A stretch of 64,000 nt of DNA from Ruminococcoides intestinihominis (GCF_040096285.1 NZ_JBBMEY010000002.1:1-64000); one strand, 5' to 3'. Shown: positions 16,147-25,433, numbered from the stretch's first letter. Numbers and translations: made by a program. The notes: generated by a model not told the origin, from the letters alone.

Positions 16147-17019
16147 ATGAAAATTACAAAGGCTGTTATTCCTGCTGCCGGTTTAGGTACAAGAGTACTA
16201 CCTGCTACAAAGGCTATGCCAAAAGAAATGTTCCCTATTGTTGACAAACCTGCTATTCAGTACATTGTTGAAGAAGCTGTTAAGGCCGGTATTACTGACA
16301 TTTTGATTATCACTAACAGAGGTAAAGGTGTTATTGAAGATCATTTTGACCGTGCACCTGAACTAGAAGCTGCCCTTGACAAACCTGAAAAGCAAGAAAT
16401 TCTTGAAACAGTAAAGAATATTTCTAAACTTGCTAACATTACATTTATCAGACAGGTTGAAACTAAGGGTCTTGGTCATGCTATTCTAAGAGCTAAGAAC
16501 TTTGTTGGCAATGAACCATTTGCCGTTATGTATGGTGATGATGTTATCATTGGTGAAAATCCTGCAATCGGTGAACTAATTGAGTCTTACGGTGAATATG
16601 GTAAGGGTGTTGTTGGTGTTAAGCTAGTACCTGAAACAGAAATTCACAAATACGGTTCACTTGCAGTTGAAAACATTCACGACAATATTTATAAGTGTAC
16701 TGATATGGTTGAAAAACCACAAACTCCTGAAGAAGTGCTTTCTTGCTACTCTATTCTTGGTAGATGTGTTCTTCCACCTGAAATTTTTGAAATTCTTGAA
16801 AACACTAAGCCTGGTAAGGGTGGCGAAATTCAGCTAACTGATGCAATGAAAGAAATTGCTACTACTGTTGGTATGACTGCTGTTGAATATACAGGCACAA
16901 GATACGATATGGGTAACAAGCTAGGTATTCTTCAAGCATCAATTGAAGTTGGTATTAACCACCCTGAAGTTGGTGAGGACTTTAAGAAATATCTTAAGGA
17001 ATTTGTAAAAACTCTTTAA
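16147..17019 (+). CDS. galU: UTP-glucose-1-phosphate uridylyltransferase
   Basis: 290 aa. It makes UDP-glucose from UTP and glucose-1-phosphate for glycans and glycolipids. The nucleotidyltransferase signature AAGLGTRVLPATKAMPKEM, IVDKPAIQYIVEEA, the MYGDDVI metal site and VGVKLVPETEIHKYGSL are present. A GAGG site precedes the ATG. It follows the zinc-finger gene by 30 nt and ends at a strong terminator. Confidence 0.95.
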   Translation: MKITKAVIPAAGLGTRVLPATKAMPKEMFPIVDKPAIQYIVEEAVKAGITDILIITNRGKGVIEDHFDRAPELEAALDKPEKQEILETVKNISKLANITFIRQVETKGLGHAILRAKNFVGNEPFAVMYGDDVIIGENPAIGELIESYGEYGKGVVGVKLVPETEIHKYGSLAVENIHDNIYKCTDMVEKPQTPEEVLSCYSILGRCVLPPEIFEILENTKPGKGGEIQLTDAMKEIATTVGMTAVEYTGTRYDMGNKLGILQASIEVGINHPEVGEDFKKYLKEFVKTL

Positions 17020-17035
17020 GATTACATATTAGATA

Positions 17036-17072
17036 AAAAAATAGTGTGCAGAAAATTCTGCACACTTTTTTG
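17036..17072. terminator. Bidirectional terminator after galU
   Basis: An 11-bp perfect stem (17043-17053 with 17056-17066), with an A-run before and a T-run after, between convergent genes. Confidence 0.85.
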
Positions 17073-17098
17073 TTACCTAACTTTATTTAAACAGAACA

Positions 17099-17446
17099 TT
17101 AATTTTCTATTAAAGAAATTTCAATACCTACAACACCGTACTGACTTTGCTTTTCTGTAGGATAATATTTTTCCATATCCTTAGGTGTAGCCATATGAAT
17201 ATTACTTTCATTATAGCCACATTTATCAAGTGGTAGGTTATTATATAATTCTTCAAAAGAACTAAACTTATGTAATCCAACTACTTTAACTGATAAAGTT
17301 TCCTTATTATCGAGGTTAGTGAATGTTATAATATCCCCTACTTTTACCTTTTGTCTTTTAGGGTCAAGAAGTCTAAGTTCATAAATTTTCTCTTTATCTT
17401 TGATAGAATTAAATGGTTCACTACATAAATTCATATAATGTGTCAT
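17099..17446 (-). CDS. ASCH domain protein
   Basis: 115 aa. The ASCH (PUA-like) fold is suggested by MNLCSEPFNSIKDKEKIYELRLLDPKRQKVKVGDIITFTN in shape: the substrate-strand motif with K..E.R and the GD.I.F turn. These proteins are thought to bind RNA or modified nucleosides; some are N4-acetylcytidine amidohydrolases. Its ATG overlaps the stop of the PHP phosphatase gene (ATGA), so it is translated from the same mRNA. Confidence 0.75.
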   Translation of the reverse strand: MTHYMNLCSEPFNSIKDKEKIYELRLLDPKRQKVKVGDIITFTNLDNKETLSVKVVGLHKFSSFEELYNNLPLDKCGYNESNIHMATPKDMEKYYPTEKQSQYGVVGIEISLIEN

Positions 17447-18261
17447 AGCAAATCCACCTTTATCGGATTATGCTTTTCATAATAATAATATGAAGTAAAA
17501 CCAAGTTCTTTTAAGATTTCAAAGGCTTTATCAAAATCTTGAGAAAGTGCTTCTACTGTATGAGCATCACTACCTAAAGTAATTAAATAGCCACCTAATT
17601 CTTTATATCTTTTAAGGATATTTTTGTCAGGCATTGGTCTTGAAAGTGGTTTACTGATAGTAGAAGTATTGATTTCAAGTGCTTTATTGTTCTTGATTAA
17701 GGTTGAGAGAATTTCATCAATCACATTATTATACTTTGAATAATCTAGCTTAATATCAGTTCTTTCTGCAATATATCTTGCCGGATAATCAAAATGTGCT
17801 AAACTATCAAAGCCATTCCACTTTACTACTTCAAGTTGTTCATTAAAGTATTCTGTAAGTAAAGTGTCAATATTACTTTCGTTATACTCCAGAAAATAAA
17901 AGTCCTCTCTACCCCTTACTTCATGAGTTGATGCTAAGATAAAATCATAGTCACCTAAACCTAAAGCAACTTTGGTCTTTTCCGGTGAATGAGTAGGTTC
18001 ACCTAGTTCAACACCTGTAAGAACTTTGATTTTGTCACTATAAACTTCTTTTAATCTCTTTGACTCAGCTACTGACTTTGGGATTTCTTCTTCAAGAACT
18101 GACTCAAATTTCTTTTCATCATAAATACCTATTGCATCACAATGGTCAGTAAAAGTAATTACATTAATATTTTTCTTAACTGCACCTTTCACCATATCCT
18201 CCATTGGTACTTCTGCATCAAAAGAAAATGATGAATGAGTGTGGCTATCACATATAATCAT
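17443..18261 (-). CDS. PHP-family phosphatase (histidinol-phosphatase type)
   Basis: About 272 aa, a PHP-domain phosphoesterase. Metal motifs: DSHTHSSFS near the N-terminus, TDHCD, ELGEP, ASTHEV, AHFDYP and GSDAHT at the C-terminus. This is the architecture of HisJ/HisK histidinol-phosphatases. A hisB fragment lies 45 kb away in the window, so a histidine role is possible but not shown by context. The start is ATG 18261 with AGGTG 7 nt upstream; the in-frame GTG at 18270 overlaps that site. Confidence 0.75.
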   Translation of the reverse strand: MIICDSHTHSSFSFDAEVPMEDMVKGAVKKNINVITFTDHCDAIGIYDEKKFESVLEEEIPKSVAESKRLKEVYSDKIKVLTGVELGEPTHSPEKTKVALGLGDYDFILASTHEVRGREDFYFLEYNESNIDTLLTEYFNEQLEVVKWNGFDSLAHFDYPARYIAERTDIKLDYSKYNNVIDEILSTLIKNNKALEINTSTISKPLSRPMPDKNILKRYKELGGYLITLGSDAHTVEALSQDFDKAFEILKELGFTSYYYYEKHNPIKVDLL

Positions 18262-18316
18262 AAATATCACCTATAAGAAGTTTATCACATTTTGCACTTT
18301 AATGCAATAAAGTGAC

Positions 18317-18345
18317 TTTACAATTATACGATTAAGTAGTATAAT
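18317..18345 (+). promoter_or_regulatory. Promoter of the ACT/UPF0210 operon
   Basis: TTTACA (18317-18322) and TATAAT (18340-18345), 17 nt apart. Confidence 0.6.
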
Positions 18346-18373
18346 TAAAGAAATTAATTTTTGGAGGTACATT

Positions 18374-18637
18374 ATGAAAGCTGTTATCACTGTTGTAGGT
18401 AAAGACACTGTAGGAATTCTTGCTAAAGTATCTACAGTATGTTCTGAATATGACGCAAATATCGTTGAAGTATCACAGAGCGTTCTTCAGGATATGTTTG
18501 CTATGATTATGCTTGTAGAACTAGGAAAGAAGAATTTTGGTGAACTTTCATCTACTCTTGAAAAACTTGGTGATGAAAACAACCTTAAGATTCACTCAAT
18601 GCATGAAGATATTTTCAATTCAATGCACAAAATTTAA
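18374..18637 (+). CDS. ACT domain protein (UPF0237)
   Basis: An 87-aa single ACT domain, a small-molecule (often amino-acid) sensing fold. It begins MKAVITVVGKDTVGILAKVS and has the ligand-facing glycine turn expected of UPF0237 proteins. GGAGG precedes the ATG. It is 12 nt upstream of the UPF0210 gene; this pair is conserved in Firmicutes, so it probably regulates or assists that protein. The ligand is unknown. Confidence 0.9.
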   Translation: MKAVITVVGKDTVGILAKVSTVCSEYDANIVEVSQSVLQDMFAMIMLVELGKKNFGELSSTLEKLGDENNLKIHSMHEDIFNSMHKI

Positions 18638-18649
18638 GGGGTATAAGTA

Positions 18650-20008
18650 ATGCTAGAAACAAAAGATATTCTTGAAACAATAAATATGATTGACAATGAG
18701 GACCTTGATGTTAGAACTATAACAATGGGTATTTCTCTACTTGATTGTATGGATAATGATATAGACAAGGCTTGTCAGAAGGTTTATGACAAGGTTTGTT
18801 ACAGTGCAAAAGACTTAGTAAAAACAGGTATGGATATTGAAAGCGAATATGGTATTCCTATCATTAACAAGAGAGTTTCTGTAACTCCTATCGGTATGGT
18901 TGCTGCTCCATGTAAGAACCAGGATATTACTAAGTTTGCTAAAACACTTGATAAAGCTGCTGATACACTTGGTATTAACTTTATCGGTGGTTACTCAGCA
19001 CTTGTACAAAAAGGTTTTGCATCTGGTGATATGGAACTGATTAAATCTATTCCTGAAGCACTTGCTACTACTGAAAAAGTATGTTCATCTGTAAACATTG
19101 GCTCAACTAAGGCCGGTATCAATATGGATGCTGTTAAAATTATGGGTCAGATTGTTAAAGATACTGCTGAACTGACTAAGGATAAAGATTGTATTGGTGC
19201 TGCAAAGTTAGTTGTATTTTGTAATGCTCCGGAAGATAACCCATTTATGGCAGGTGCTTTCCATGGTGTTGGTGAAGCTGATAAGGTTATCAATGTTGGT
19301 GTATCAGGTCCCGGTGTTGTAAGAGCTGCTCTTACAAAATGTGAAAATCACAACATTGCTCAAATTGCCGATGTTATCAAAAAGACTGCATTTAAGATTA
19401 CAAGAATGGGTCAGCTAGTTGCTCAACAGGCTAGTAAGAGACTTGATGTACCTTTTGGTATTGTTGACCTTTCTCTTGCACCTACTCCGGCAGTTGGTGA
19501 CTCAGTTGCTTATATTCTGGAAGAAATGGGTCTTGAAGGTTGTGGTGCTCACGGTACTACTGCTGCTCTTGCTATGCTAAATGATGCAGTTAAAAAAGGT
19601 GGCGTTATGGCTTCTTCAAGAGTTGGTGGTCTGTCAGGTGCATTTATTCCTGTTTCTGAAGATGCCGGTATGATTGCTGCTGCTGAAAACGGTTACCTTG
19701 ACATTACTAAACTAGAAAGTATGACAGCTGTTTGCTCTGTTGGTCTTGATATGATTGTTGTTCCAGGTGACACATCTGCTGATGTTATCAGTGCAGTTAT
19801 TGCTGATGAAGCAGCTATCGGTATGGTTAATACTAAGACAACTGCAGTAAGACTTATCCCTGCTATTGGTAAAAAAGCCGGTGACACTCTTAACTTTGGT
19901 GGTCTACTTGGTTACGGTCCTGTTATGGAACTTAGAAAAGGTTCACCTGCTAAGTTTATTAACAGAGGTGGTCAGATTCCTGCTCCACTACAGGCACTTA
20001 AGAACTAA
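18650..20008 (+). CDS. UPF0210 (DUF711/PFL-like) family protein
   Basis: 452 aa, full length for UPF0210. The family is related in fold to glycyl-radical/PFL-like proteins but lacks a glycyl-radical site. Conserved features: the N-terminal ETINMIDNEDLDVRTITMGISL, GGYSALVQKGF, FCNAPEDNPFMAGAFHG, GVSGPGVV and the Gly-rich C-terminal NFGGLLGYGPVM. Biochemical function unknown. It is cotranscribed with the ACT protein just upstream and ends at a strong terminator. Confidence 0.9.
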   Translation: MLETKDILETINMIDNEDLDVRTITMGISLLDCMDNDIDKACQKVYDKVCYSAKDLVKTGMDIESEYGIPIINKRVSVTPIGMVAAPCKNQDITKFAKTLDKAADTLGINFIGGYSALVQKGFASGDMELIKSIPEALATTEKVCSSVNIGSTKAGINMDAVKIMGQIVKDTAELTKDKDCIGAAKLVVFCNAPEDNPFMAGAFHGVGEADKVINVGVSGPGVVRAALTKCENHNIAQIADVIKKTAFKITRMGQLVAQQASKRLDVPFGIVDLSLAPTPAVGDSVAYILEEMGLEGCGAHGTTAALAMLNDAVKKGGVMASSRVGGLSGAFIPVSEDAGMIAAAENGYLDITKLESMTAVCSVGLDMIVVPGDTSADVISAVIADEAAIGMVNTKTTAVRLIPAIGKKAGDTLNFGGLLGYGPVMELRKGSPAKFINRGGQIPAPLQALKN

Positions 20009-20032
20009 TTAAGAATACATTTTTATATAACA

Positions 20033-20065
20033 AAACTCCTCACAGTTGTGAGGAGTTTATTTTTT
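20033..20065. terminator. Bidirectional terminator after the UPF0210 gene
   Basis: An 11-bp perfect stem (20033-20043 with 20048-20058) and a T-run follow the gene; the kinase-fusion gene converges from the other side. Confidence 0.85.
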
Positions 20066-20070
20066 TGCAA

Positions 20071-21357
20071 TTATTTATTAACTTTGTTTTTCACTAAGGA
20101 AACAATAATATCTGCGATTTTATCAACAGAATATTTACTACTATTAAGTGTTAAATCATAAGTAGAGGTTGCTCCCCATTCCTTGTTAGAGAAATGTTTG
20201 CAATGATTTTTTCTTTCCGTTTCTACTCTTTTAATTTTAGCTTTAGCATCATTTTCAGACAAATCATCTCTTTTCATAACTCTTGCAATTTTATTTTCAA
20301 GGTTACTGTCAATAAAGATATGTAAAGCATTTTCATAGTCTTTAAAAATAAAGTTACCTAATCTGCCTAAGATAACACAATCGCCCTTAGATGCAAGGTC
20401 TATCATAACATTCTTTTCCACATTAAACAGTTTATCACACTTTGTGCTTTCAGCACCCTCATAATAAAACTGTGAATAGAAATTATAAAAAGCACTGTTA
20501 GCAATTTTTTGCTCATTATTCTCTACATAATGCTCTGTGTTTCCACTTTGCTCAGTTGTTAGTGTAATAATATCCTTGTCAAAATATTTAATACCTAGCT
20601 TATCAGCCACCAATTTGCCGATTTCTCGGCCACCACTACCGTAACCCCTAGCAATTGTGATAATAAGGTTGTTAGTGTTTTCTTTATGTTCAGTTGTCTC
20701 AGCTGTTGCAGATTGTGGAATAAGTAGCATTGTTAAAAAAGCAAGGTGCTTACCAAAAAACTTTGCAATTAATCCTACTATTAAAGCAGCTACAATTGTA
20801 CCTTCTCTTACACCATTGATTGTGTTAAATAATATAAATGAAATTATACCGGCAGTTACTGTCATAGAAGCATCAAAACAAACCTTTGTAATACCAAAGT
20901 CAACACCAAAACTAATTGTTAGTGAACGAACAAATGACTCACCCGGAAGCATAAGAACATCAGCAATTACTTCCAAATAAACACCAAAACCAAGGATTAC
21001 ACAACCGATTAACAGGTAAAGAACTTTTACTACATAAATATCGCTATTAACCCAAGTTAAAAGAAACATAGAAATATCTATAAAATAACCAAACAAAATT
21101 GATACAGGAATTTGCAATAAATCTATTTTGTTAAATTTCTTTCCTAGAATAATAATCTGCAAAAGAATTAAAAATAGACTGAAATAAATTGTGAATACAC
21201 CTAAAGTTGGTGTAAATTTTAGGCTAAGTACATATGGAATACTTGAAATCGGTGATGTACCCAAACTTGCTTTTGTTACAAATGCAACACCTAAAGAACT
21301 TATAAAAAGTCCAAACAAAAATACAATATATCGTCTAACTAAATTTTTCTTCTTCAT
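20071..21357 (-). CDS. YczE-like (DUF6198) membrane domain fused to a cytidylate-kinase-like domain
   Basis: 428 aa. Residues 1-215 hold five or six membrane helices of the YczE/YitT-like DUF6198 type (GLFISSLGVAFVTKASLGTSPISS, PGESFVRSL). From about 230 a soluble P-loop kinase domain begins: ITIARGYGSGGREIGKLVADKLG (an unusual long Gly-rich P-loop), YFDKDII, ILGRLGNFIF and a DLTLNSSKYSVDKIADII tail, typical of cytidylate-kinase-like PF13189. The kinase substrate is unknown. It starts 1 nt after the MarR gene stop; AAGGAG lies inside the end of marR, so they form one operon. Confidence 0.8.
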   Translation of the reverse strand: MKKKNLVRRYIVFLFGLFISSLGVAFVTKASLGTSPISSIPYVLSLKFTPTLGVFTIYFSLFLILLQIIILGKKFNKIDLLQIPVSILFGYFIDISMFLLTWVNSDIYVVKVLYLLIGCVILGFGVYLEVIADVLMLPGESFVRSLTISFGVDFGITKVCFDASMTVTAGIISFILFNTINGVREGTIVAALIVGLIAKFFGKHLAFLTMLLIPQSATAETTEHKENTNNLIITIARGYGSGGREIGKLVADKLGIKYFDKDIITLTTEQSGNTEHYVENNEQKIANSAFYNFYSQFYYEGAESTKCDKLFNVEKNVMIDLASKGDCVILGRLGNFIFKDYENALHIFIDSNLENKIARVMKRDDLSENDAKAKIKRVETERKNHCKHFSNKEWGATSTYDLTLNSSKYSVDKIADIIVSLVKNKVNK

Positions 21358-21358
21358 A

Positions 21359-21772
21359 TTAACACTCCTTCAAGTTTTTATTGACTCTATTTAGAAAATT
21401 TACAAATTGCATTTTCTCTTCATCAGTAAAATCTTTCAGAGCATTATTCTCTAGCTTAGCAAAAGACTCTATAACAAACTTTGCCTCTACTTTTCCCTTT
21501 TCAGTTAAATACACAAACTGAAATCTGCGATTATCAGGATCAACCTTACGGATGATAAGTTCATTCTTTTCCATTCTTGCTAAAATGCTTGTGACAGTTG
21601 CTTGTTCAATAAAACAAGACTTTGCAATATCTTTCTGTACTGCACCATCATTTTCGTAAAGGTATTCTAAGATTTTCGGTTGTCCTTTAGACAACTTTCT
21701 ATCTGCTACATTGTCAAATACCTTTTTTGTGTACATTGTGTTATTCTCCATCATCAACTTATGATAGCTCAT
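21359..21772 (-). CDS. MarR family transcriptional regulator
   Basis: A 137-aa winged-helix repressor. The HTH spans about 40-90 (LYENDGAVQKDIAKSCFIEQATVTSILARMEKN) with the wing at LIIRKVDPDNRRFQFVYLTEKG. GGAGAGG precedes the ATG. It is the first gene of an operon with the membrane-kinase fusion and probably autoregulates at the palindromic promoter 21797-21825. Confidence 0.9.
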   Translation of the reverse strand: MSYHKLMMENNTMYTKKVFDNVADRKLSKGQPKILEYLYENDGAVQKDIAKSCFIEQATVTSILARMEKNELIIRKVDPDNRRFQFVYLTEKGKVEAKFVIESFAKLENNALKDFTDEEKMQFVNFLNRVNKNLKEC

Positions 21773-21796
21773 TGCCTCTCCTTCTTTCCGATAATT

Positions 21797-21831
21797 ATAA
21801 TAACACTTTGAATTCTAATTGTCAACAATAG
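21797..21831 (-). promoter_or_regulatory. MarR promoter with overlapping operator-like palindrome
   Basis: TTGACA (21820-21825) and TATTAT (21797-21802), 17 nt apart. The -35 box sits in an inverted repeat, ATTGT-TG-ACAAT on the minus strand, a likely binding site for the MarR protein. Confidence 0.6.
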
Positions 21832-21847
21832 AACTACTTTTATACAA

Positions 21848-21979
21848 AAGAAAAAACAGGTGCATTAGCACCCGTATTTTCTAACAAATTAACAAGTGGA
21901 ACAAAACAATTCTGCATATATACATTTATCATAGGATAAATTAAAGACTAGAAATATATTTAGAATATTTTTTCCTTAC
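21848..21979 (-). ncRNA. Candidate small RNA between the marR and pullulanase operons
   Basis: The gap 21773-22249 has no convincing gene. On the minus strand a promoter (GTGACA 22010-22015, TATAAT 21986-21991, 18 nt) is followed about 110 nt later by a 7-bp hairpin with a U-rich tail (21850-21874), upstream of the MarR promoter. This predicts a transcript of about 130 nt. A 30-codon frame in it runs through the terminator, so a peptide is unlikely. The rest of the gap is plain AT-rich sequence. Confidence 0.35.
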
Positions 21980-21985
21980 AAGTAG

Positions 21986-22015
21986 ATTATAGCACTATAT
22001 AGTATTATTTGTCAC
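21986..22015 (-). promoter_or_regulatory. Promoter of the candidate small RNA
   Basis: GTGACA (22010-22015) and a perfect TATAAT (21986-21991) with an 18-nt spacer on the minus strand. Confidence 0.4.
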
Positions 22016-22200
22016 TATTTGGTACAATGTTGTTATGAAATTGAAATAATTTTGTTTTAATAATTACAAATTGGTATTATTTAGTAATTATATGTCGATT
22101 AATTTTTTGACATTGTTTTGTTTAATTAAATAATTTCATTCTAACGGATTTTTAAATTTATACTCTACTTTTCTTACTCCAACATTTATTATTAAACCTA

Positions 22201-22229
22201 TAAAAATAGCCCCACATAAAGTGGGGCTA
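22201..22229 (-). terminator. Terminator of the pullulanase operon
   Basis: A 9-bp GC-rich stem (22207-22215 with 22221-22229) is followed on the minus strand by TATTTTTA, 21 nt past the stop. Confidence 0.8.
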
Positions 22230-22249
22230 AATGTTTGACTATTTTTTTA

Positions 22250-25200
22250 TTAACCGATTAAGCCAGGTTTTGTATCATAGAATGATAAGAAGTCTCCCTT
22301 ATCAATAATCTTATTATCATTGATGATAATCCATTTTTCTGTACCGGAAACACCGTTGTAGTCCTGAGTCTGAACTGTACCATTGTTGATGATTAAGCTA
22401 TAATCAACACCATTAGCTACCTTAAATGTTGTTGTAAACCAACCATCATCACCCTTTGTTAATGACTGACCTGGCCATTTATTATAAATGTTAACAGAAC
22501 CTAGTTCTGTATCATACCAAGCCCACAGTTTTGGTGTCCATGTAGCAGAACCACTGTGCTTAACATGAAGTGTTACATCATAGTTATCATCATCATAATA
22601 GAATAGTAGTAGCTGACCTGCAAACTTGTGCTGAACATCTACTGAAGAAACTTCACTTTCTACCTTATTACCATCTAGTGTATATTCATTAGCATACTTA
22701 TAGGCAATTAGTTTATCAGGTGTATAAGTATCGCTCTTACCGGCAACTATATCCATTACCTTATCAGGAGCGATTGGCTTATTAGTTGACTTACTAATAT
22801 ATCTAATACGGATTTTATTTACTAGACCATAATCTTTGTGAGTAATCTTCTTCTGAACTAAAGTAGCATCAGCAACATTAACAACACCATCCTGGTTGTA
22901 GTCAGCTGTTTTAATCTGTTCTTCAGTTAAAGTTGCAGTTTTGCTTAGATACTTCTGAATTAGAGTAGCGTCCTTAACAGTTAACTTTGACTTACCTGTT
23001 AGGGTCTTTTTTAGATTTTCAGGTACATATTCACCATAGAGAAATGTAACTGTCTTATCAGTAGTACCGAATGTACCATACTGATCACCATCAATACCAA
23101 GAAGCTCATACTGTAACTTTAGATTTTCATCTGTCTTAGCTTCATACTTTGTACCAGCTGTACCGTATAGAACCTGCTTTGAAAGAATCTTACCTGTATC
23201 AACATCTTTGTTAACAACTGTAACCTTTGATCTATTAGTCTTGATGTTAGCCTTTTCATATGTTGACTTTTCAACAAGAACCATAGCAGTCTGTGAAGGA
23301 ACTTCAATTTCATTACCCTTAATGTACTTAATTGGAGTTAGACCTGCTTCATCACTGTCGGCAATAACAACCCATTCTGTATCATTAGCAAGAGTTTTAT
23401 CAAATGCCAGAGAAACTGTTGCACTCTTCTCAACATCATTATTCATAACAACAGCAAGTTTGTTCCATTCGCCTTCAGTAGCATTAGAAACTGTGTAAGA
23501 AACAATATTAGATGAATTCGTTAATGTTTGACCGAATCTGTAGTTATCCCTTAGGTTAATGTCATCTGTTGTAAATGGTGAGAATGACTTACGAATATCA
23601 AGCATACCCTTGTAGTAAGAAACTAGGTCTGCATTCTTGGAAACATCATTCCAATCAATCATATTTTCTGTAGCAGCAGAATTATATGAGTTTTCGTCAC
23701 CATCTTTAGATCTACCCATTTCTTCACCTGCTAGGAAGAAGTGAAGACCCTGAGAAGTTGCACCAATTGTTTCGGCAAACTTATTGATACGAATTAGGTT
23801 ATTATTTCTTGCTCTGTAATCAGATGTCTTACCATATACAGAACCCCATAGTTTATCGTATAGAGTGTTGTTATCGTGGCAAGATACATAGTTAACACAC
23901 TGTGCAGGAGAATAAGCCTTCCATTTTGCAGCAGAACCGGCTGTGTTAGCTCTTACACCATATCTAACGCCCTTAGATGTATCAACTAGGTTACCTTGGA
24001 TATAACCCTTAGCATCGATTGATGAGTAACTACCCTTAACAGCATCACGATACTGGTCGTTGAACATACCAACCCTGCTATCCAGAGCCTTTGTAGAACC
24101 CTGTGAAGCCATCCGTACTGTATCACCATCATAGTCTGTTAGGTCATTCTTAGTAGACATTGACCAACCTTCGCCATATACAGGCATCTTAGGGCTAATC
24201 TTGTCTAGTGTTGAACGAATATCATTCATTGTCTTAACATCATGTAGACCCATTAAGTCAAAACGGAAGCCATCAATGTGATATTCAGTTGCCCAATAGT
24301 TAACTGACTGAACCATAAAGTTATGATACATAGCTCTTTCAGAAGCTGTATCATTACCACAACCTGATGCATTTGACCATGTACCATTAGCGTTCATTCT
24401 GTAGTAATAATCAGGAACTGTACCCTGGAAAGATGTATTTGTGTTGTACATATGGTTGTATACTACGTCCATAATAACACCGATACCAGCCTTATGTAGA
24501 GCCTGAATCATCTGCTTCATTTCATTAATTCTAACATTACCATCATATGGGTTTGATGAATATGAGCCTTCTGGAACATTGTAGTTCACTGGGTCATAAC
24601 CCCAGTTAAACTGATTATCAGGACCTGTTTCATCAACTGAACCAAAGTCATACATTGGGTTAATCTGAACATATGAGATACCTAGTTCTTTTAAGTAATC
24701 AACACAAGTTGGAATTGAACCTAGGTTGTTTAGAGTTGTACCTAGTTCTGTAAATGCAAGATACTTACCACGATTCTTAGCAGAAACACCTGAGCTTTCA
24801 GAATATGAGAAGTCCTTTACATGAATTTCCCAAATTGAAGCATCAGCAATGTCATCTGTTAAAACATGCTTATCCTGATCCCAACCTTCCGGATTTGTAC
24901 TGGAAAGGTCACAAACCATTGAACGCTTACCGTTAACACCTGTAGCTACTGAATATACATCAGGAATTTCCTTTGTAGTAACCTTTGTACTATCAGCAAT
25001 ACTTGCAGCTGTTACTGTGTAAGTGTAGTATGTGTTTGCTAGATCACCATCAGCCTTTACTGAGTAAACACCTGTCTTTTCATCTAATGTTAACTCTTTT
25101 GAACCTAAGTCCTTAGCACCTTCTTCTTTATCAGAACCGGTTGCATAAAAATTAACCTTTACTGATTTAGCTGTAGGTGCCCAAACCTTGAATGTTGTTG

Positions 25201-25384
25201 CTTCTTTAGTATAAGTAGCACCAAGGTCTGTTCCGTTGTAGCGATACATACTATCAATTTTGTGAGCTGCTGTTTCATACTTTGTTGGTGTAGAAGCAGT
25301 AGCTGCTGATGAAGAAACTGTTGCAAATGGAATAACAGTTGCTAACATCATGATAGAAAGAACTACGGAAATAATTCTTTTCAT
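22250..25384 (-). CDS. Secreted type I pullulanase with dockerin and starch-binding module
   Basis: 1044 aa. A signal peptide (1-28) is followed by a CBM48-like module (about 45-150) and a GH13 catalytic domain with the pullulanase mark NWGYDP (260-265), DVVYNH, nucleophile D376 in GFRFDLMG, acid/base E405 in YGEGW and D503 in SCHD. It cleaves alpha-1,6 branches of starch and pullulan. A MucBP-like strand region comes next, then a dockerin (about 797-850). Its second repeat has the full calcium loop DYNQDGVVNVAD; its first lacks the loop aspartates. Another MucBP-like segment and a C-terminal CBM26-like module (about 934-1035) end the protein. It is the second gene of an operon, 49 nt after its membrane-anchored paralog. 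Confidence 0.93.
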   Translation of the reverse strand: MKRIISVVLSIMMLATVIPFATVSSSAATASTPTKYETAAHKIDSMYRYNGTDLGATYTKEATTFKVWAPTAKSVKVNFYATGSDKEEGAKDLGSKELTLDEKTGVYSVKADGDLANTYYTYTVTAASIADSTKVTTKEIPDVYSVATGVNGKRSMVCDLSSTNPEGWDQDKHVLTDDIADASIWEIHVKDFSYSESSGVSAKNRGKYLAFTELGTTLNNLGSIPTCVDYLKELGISYVQINPMYDFGSVDETGPDNQFNWGYDPVNYNVPEGSYSSNPYDGNVRINEMKQMIQALHKAGIGVIMDVVYNHMYNTNTSFQGTVPDYYYRMNANGTWSNASGCGNDTASERAMYHNFMVQSVNYWATEYHIDGFRFDLMGLHDVKTMNDIRSTLDKISPKMPVYGEGWSMSTKNDLTDYDGDTVRMASQGSTKALDSRVGMFNDQYRDAVKGSYSSIDAKGYIQGNLVDTSKGVRYGVRANTAGSAAKWKAYSPAQCVNYVSCHDNNTLYDKLWGSVYGKTSDYRARNNNLIRINKFAETIGATSQGLHFFLAGEEMGRSKDGDENSYNSAATENMIDWNDVSKNADLVSYYKGMLDIRKSFSPFTTDDINLRDNYRFGQTLTNSSNIVSYTVSNATEGEWNKLAVVMNNDVEKSATVSLAFDKTLANDTEWVVIADSDEAGLTPIKYIKGNEIEVPSQTAMVLVEKSTYEKANIKTNRSKVTVVNKDVDTGKILSKQVLYGTAGTKYEAKTDENLKLQYELLGIDGDQYGTFGTTDKTVTFLYGEYVPENLKKTLTGKSKLTVKDATLIQKYLSKTATLTEEQIKTADYNQDGVVNVADATLVQKKITHKDYGLVNKIRIRYISKSTNKPIAPDKVMDIVAGKSDTYTPDKLIAYKYANEYTLDGNKVESEVSSVDVQHKFAGQLLLFYYDDDNYDVTLHVKHSGSATWTPKLWAWYDTELGSVNIYNKWPGQSLTKGDDGWFTTTFKVANGVDYSLIINNGTVQTQDYNGVSGTEKWIIINDNKIIDKGDFLSFYDTKPGLIG

Positions 25385-25433
25385 TTTATTTATTCCTCCC
25401 TTTTTTATTAAAAAAATAATTCTTCAAAGAATA

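Noticed and set aside
21850..21945. A 30-codon frame inside the candidate small RNA
   Set aside because: It has no ribosome site and reads through the hairpin and U-tract of its own terminator.
22100..22145. Plus-strand promoter (TTGACA ... TAATTT) in the marR-pullulanase gap
   Set aside because: It leads only into the 3' end of a minus-strand gene; the sequence is very AT-rich, so a chance match is likely.
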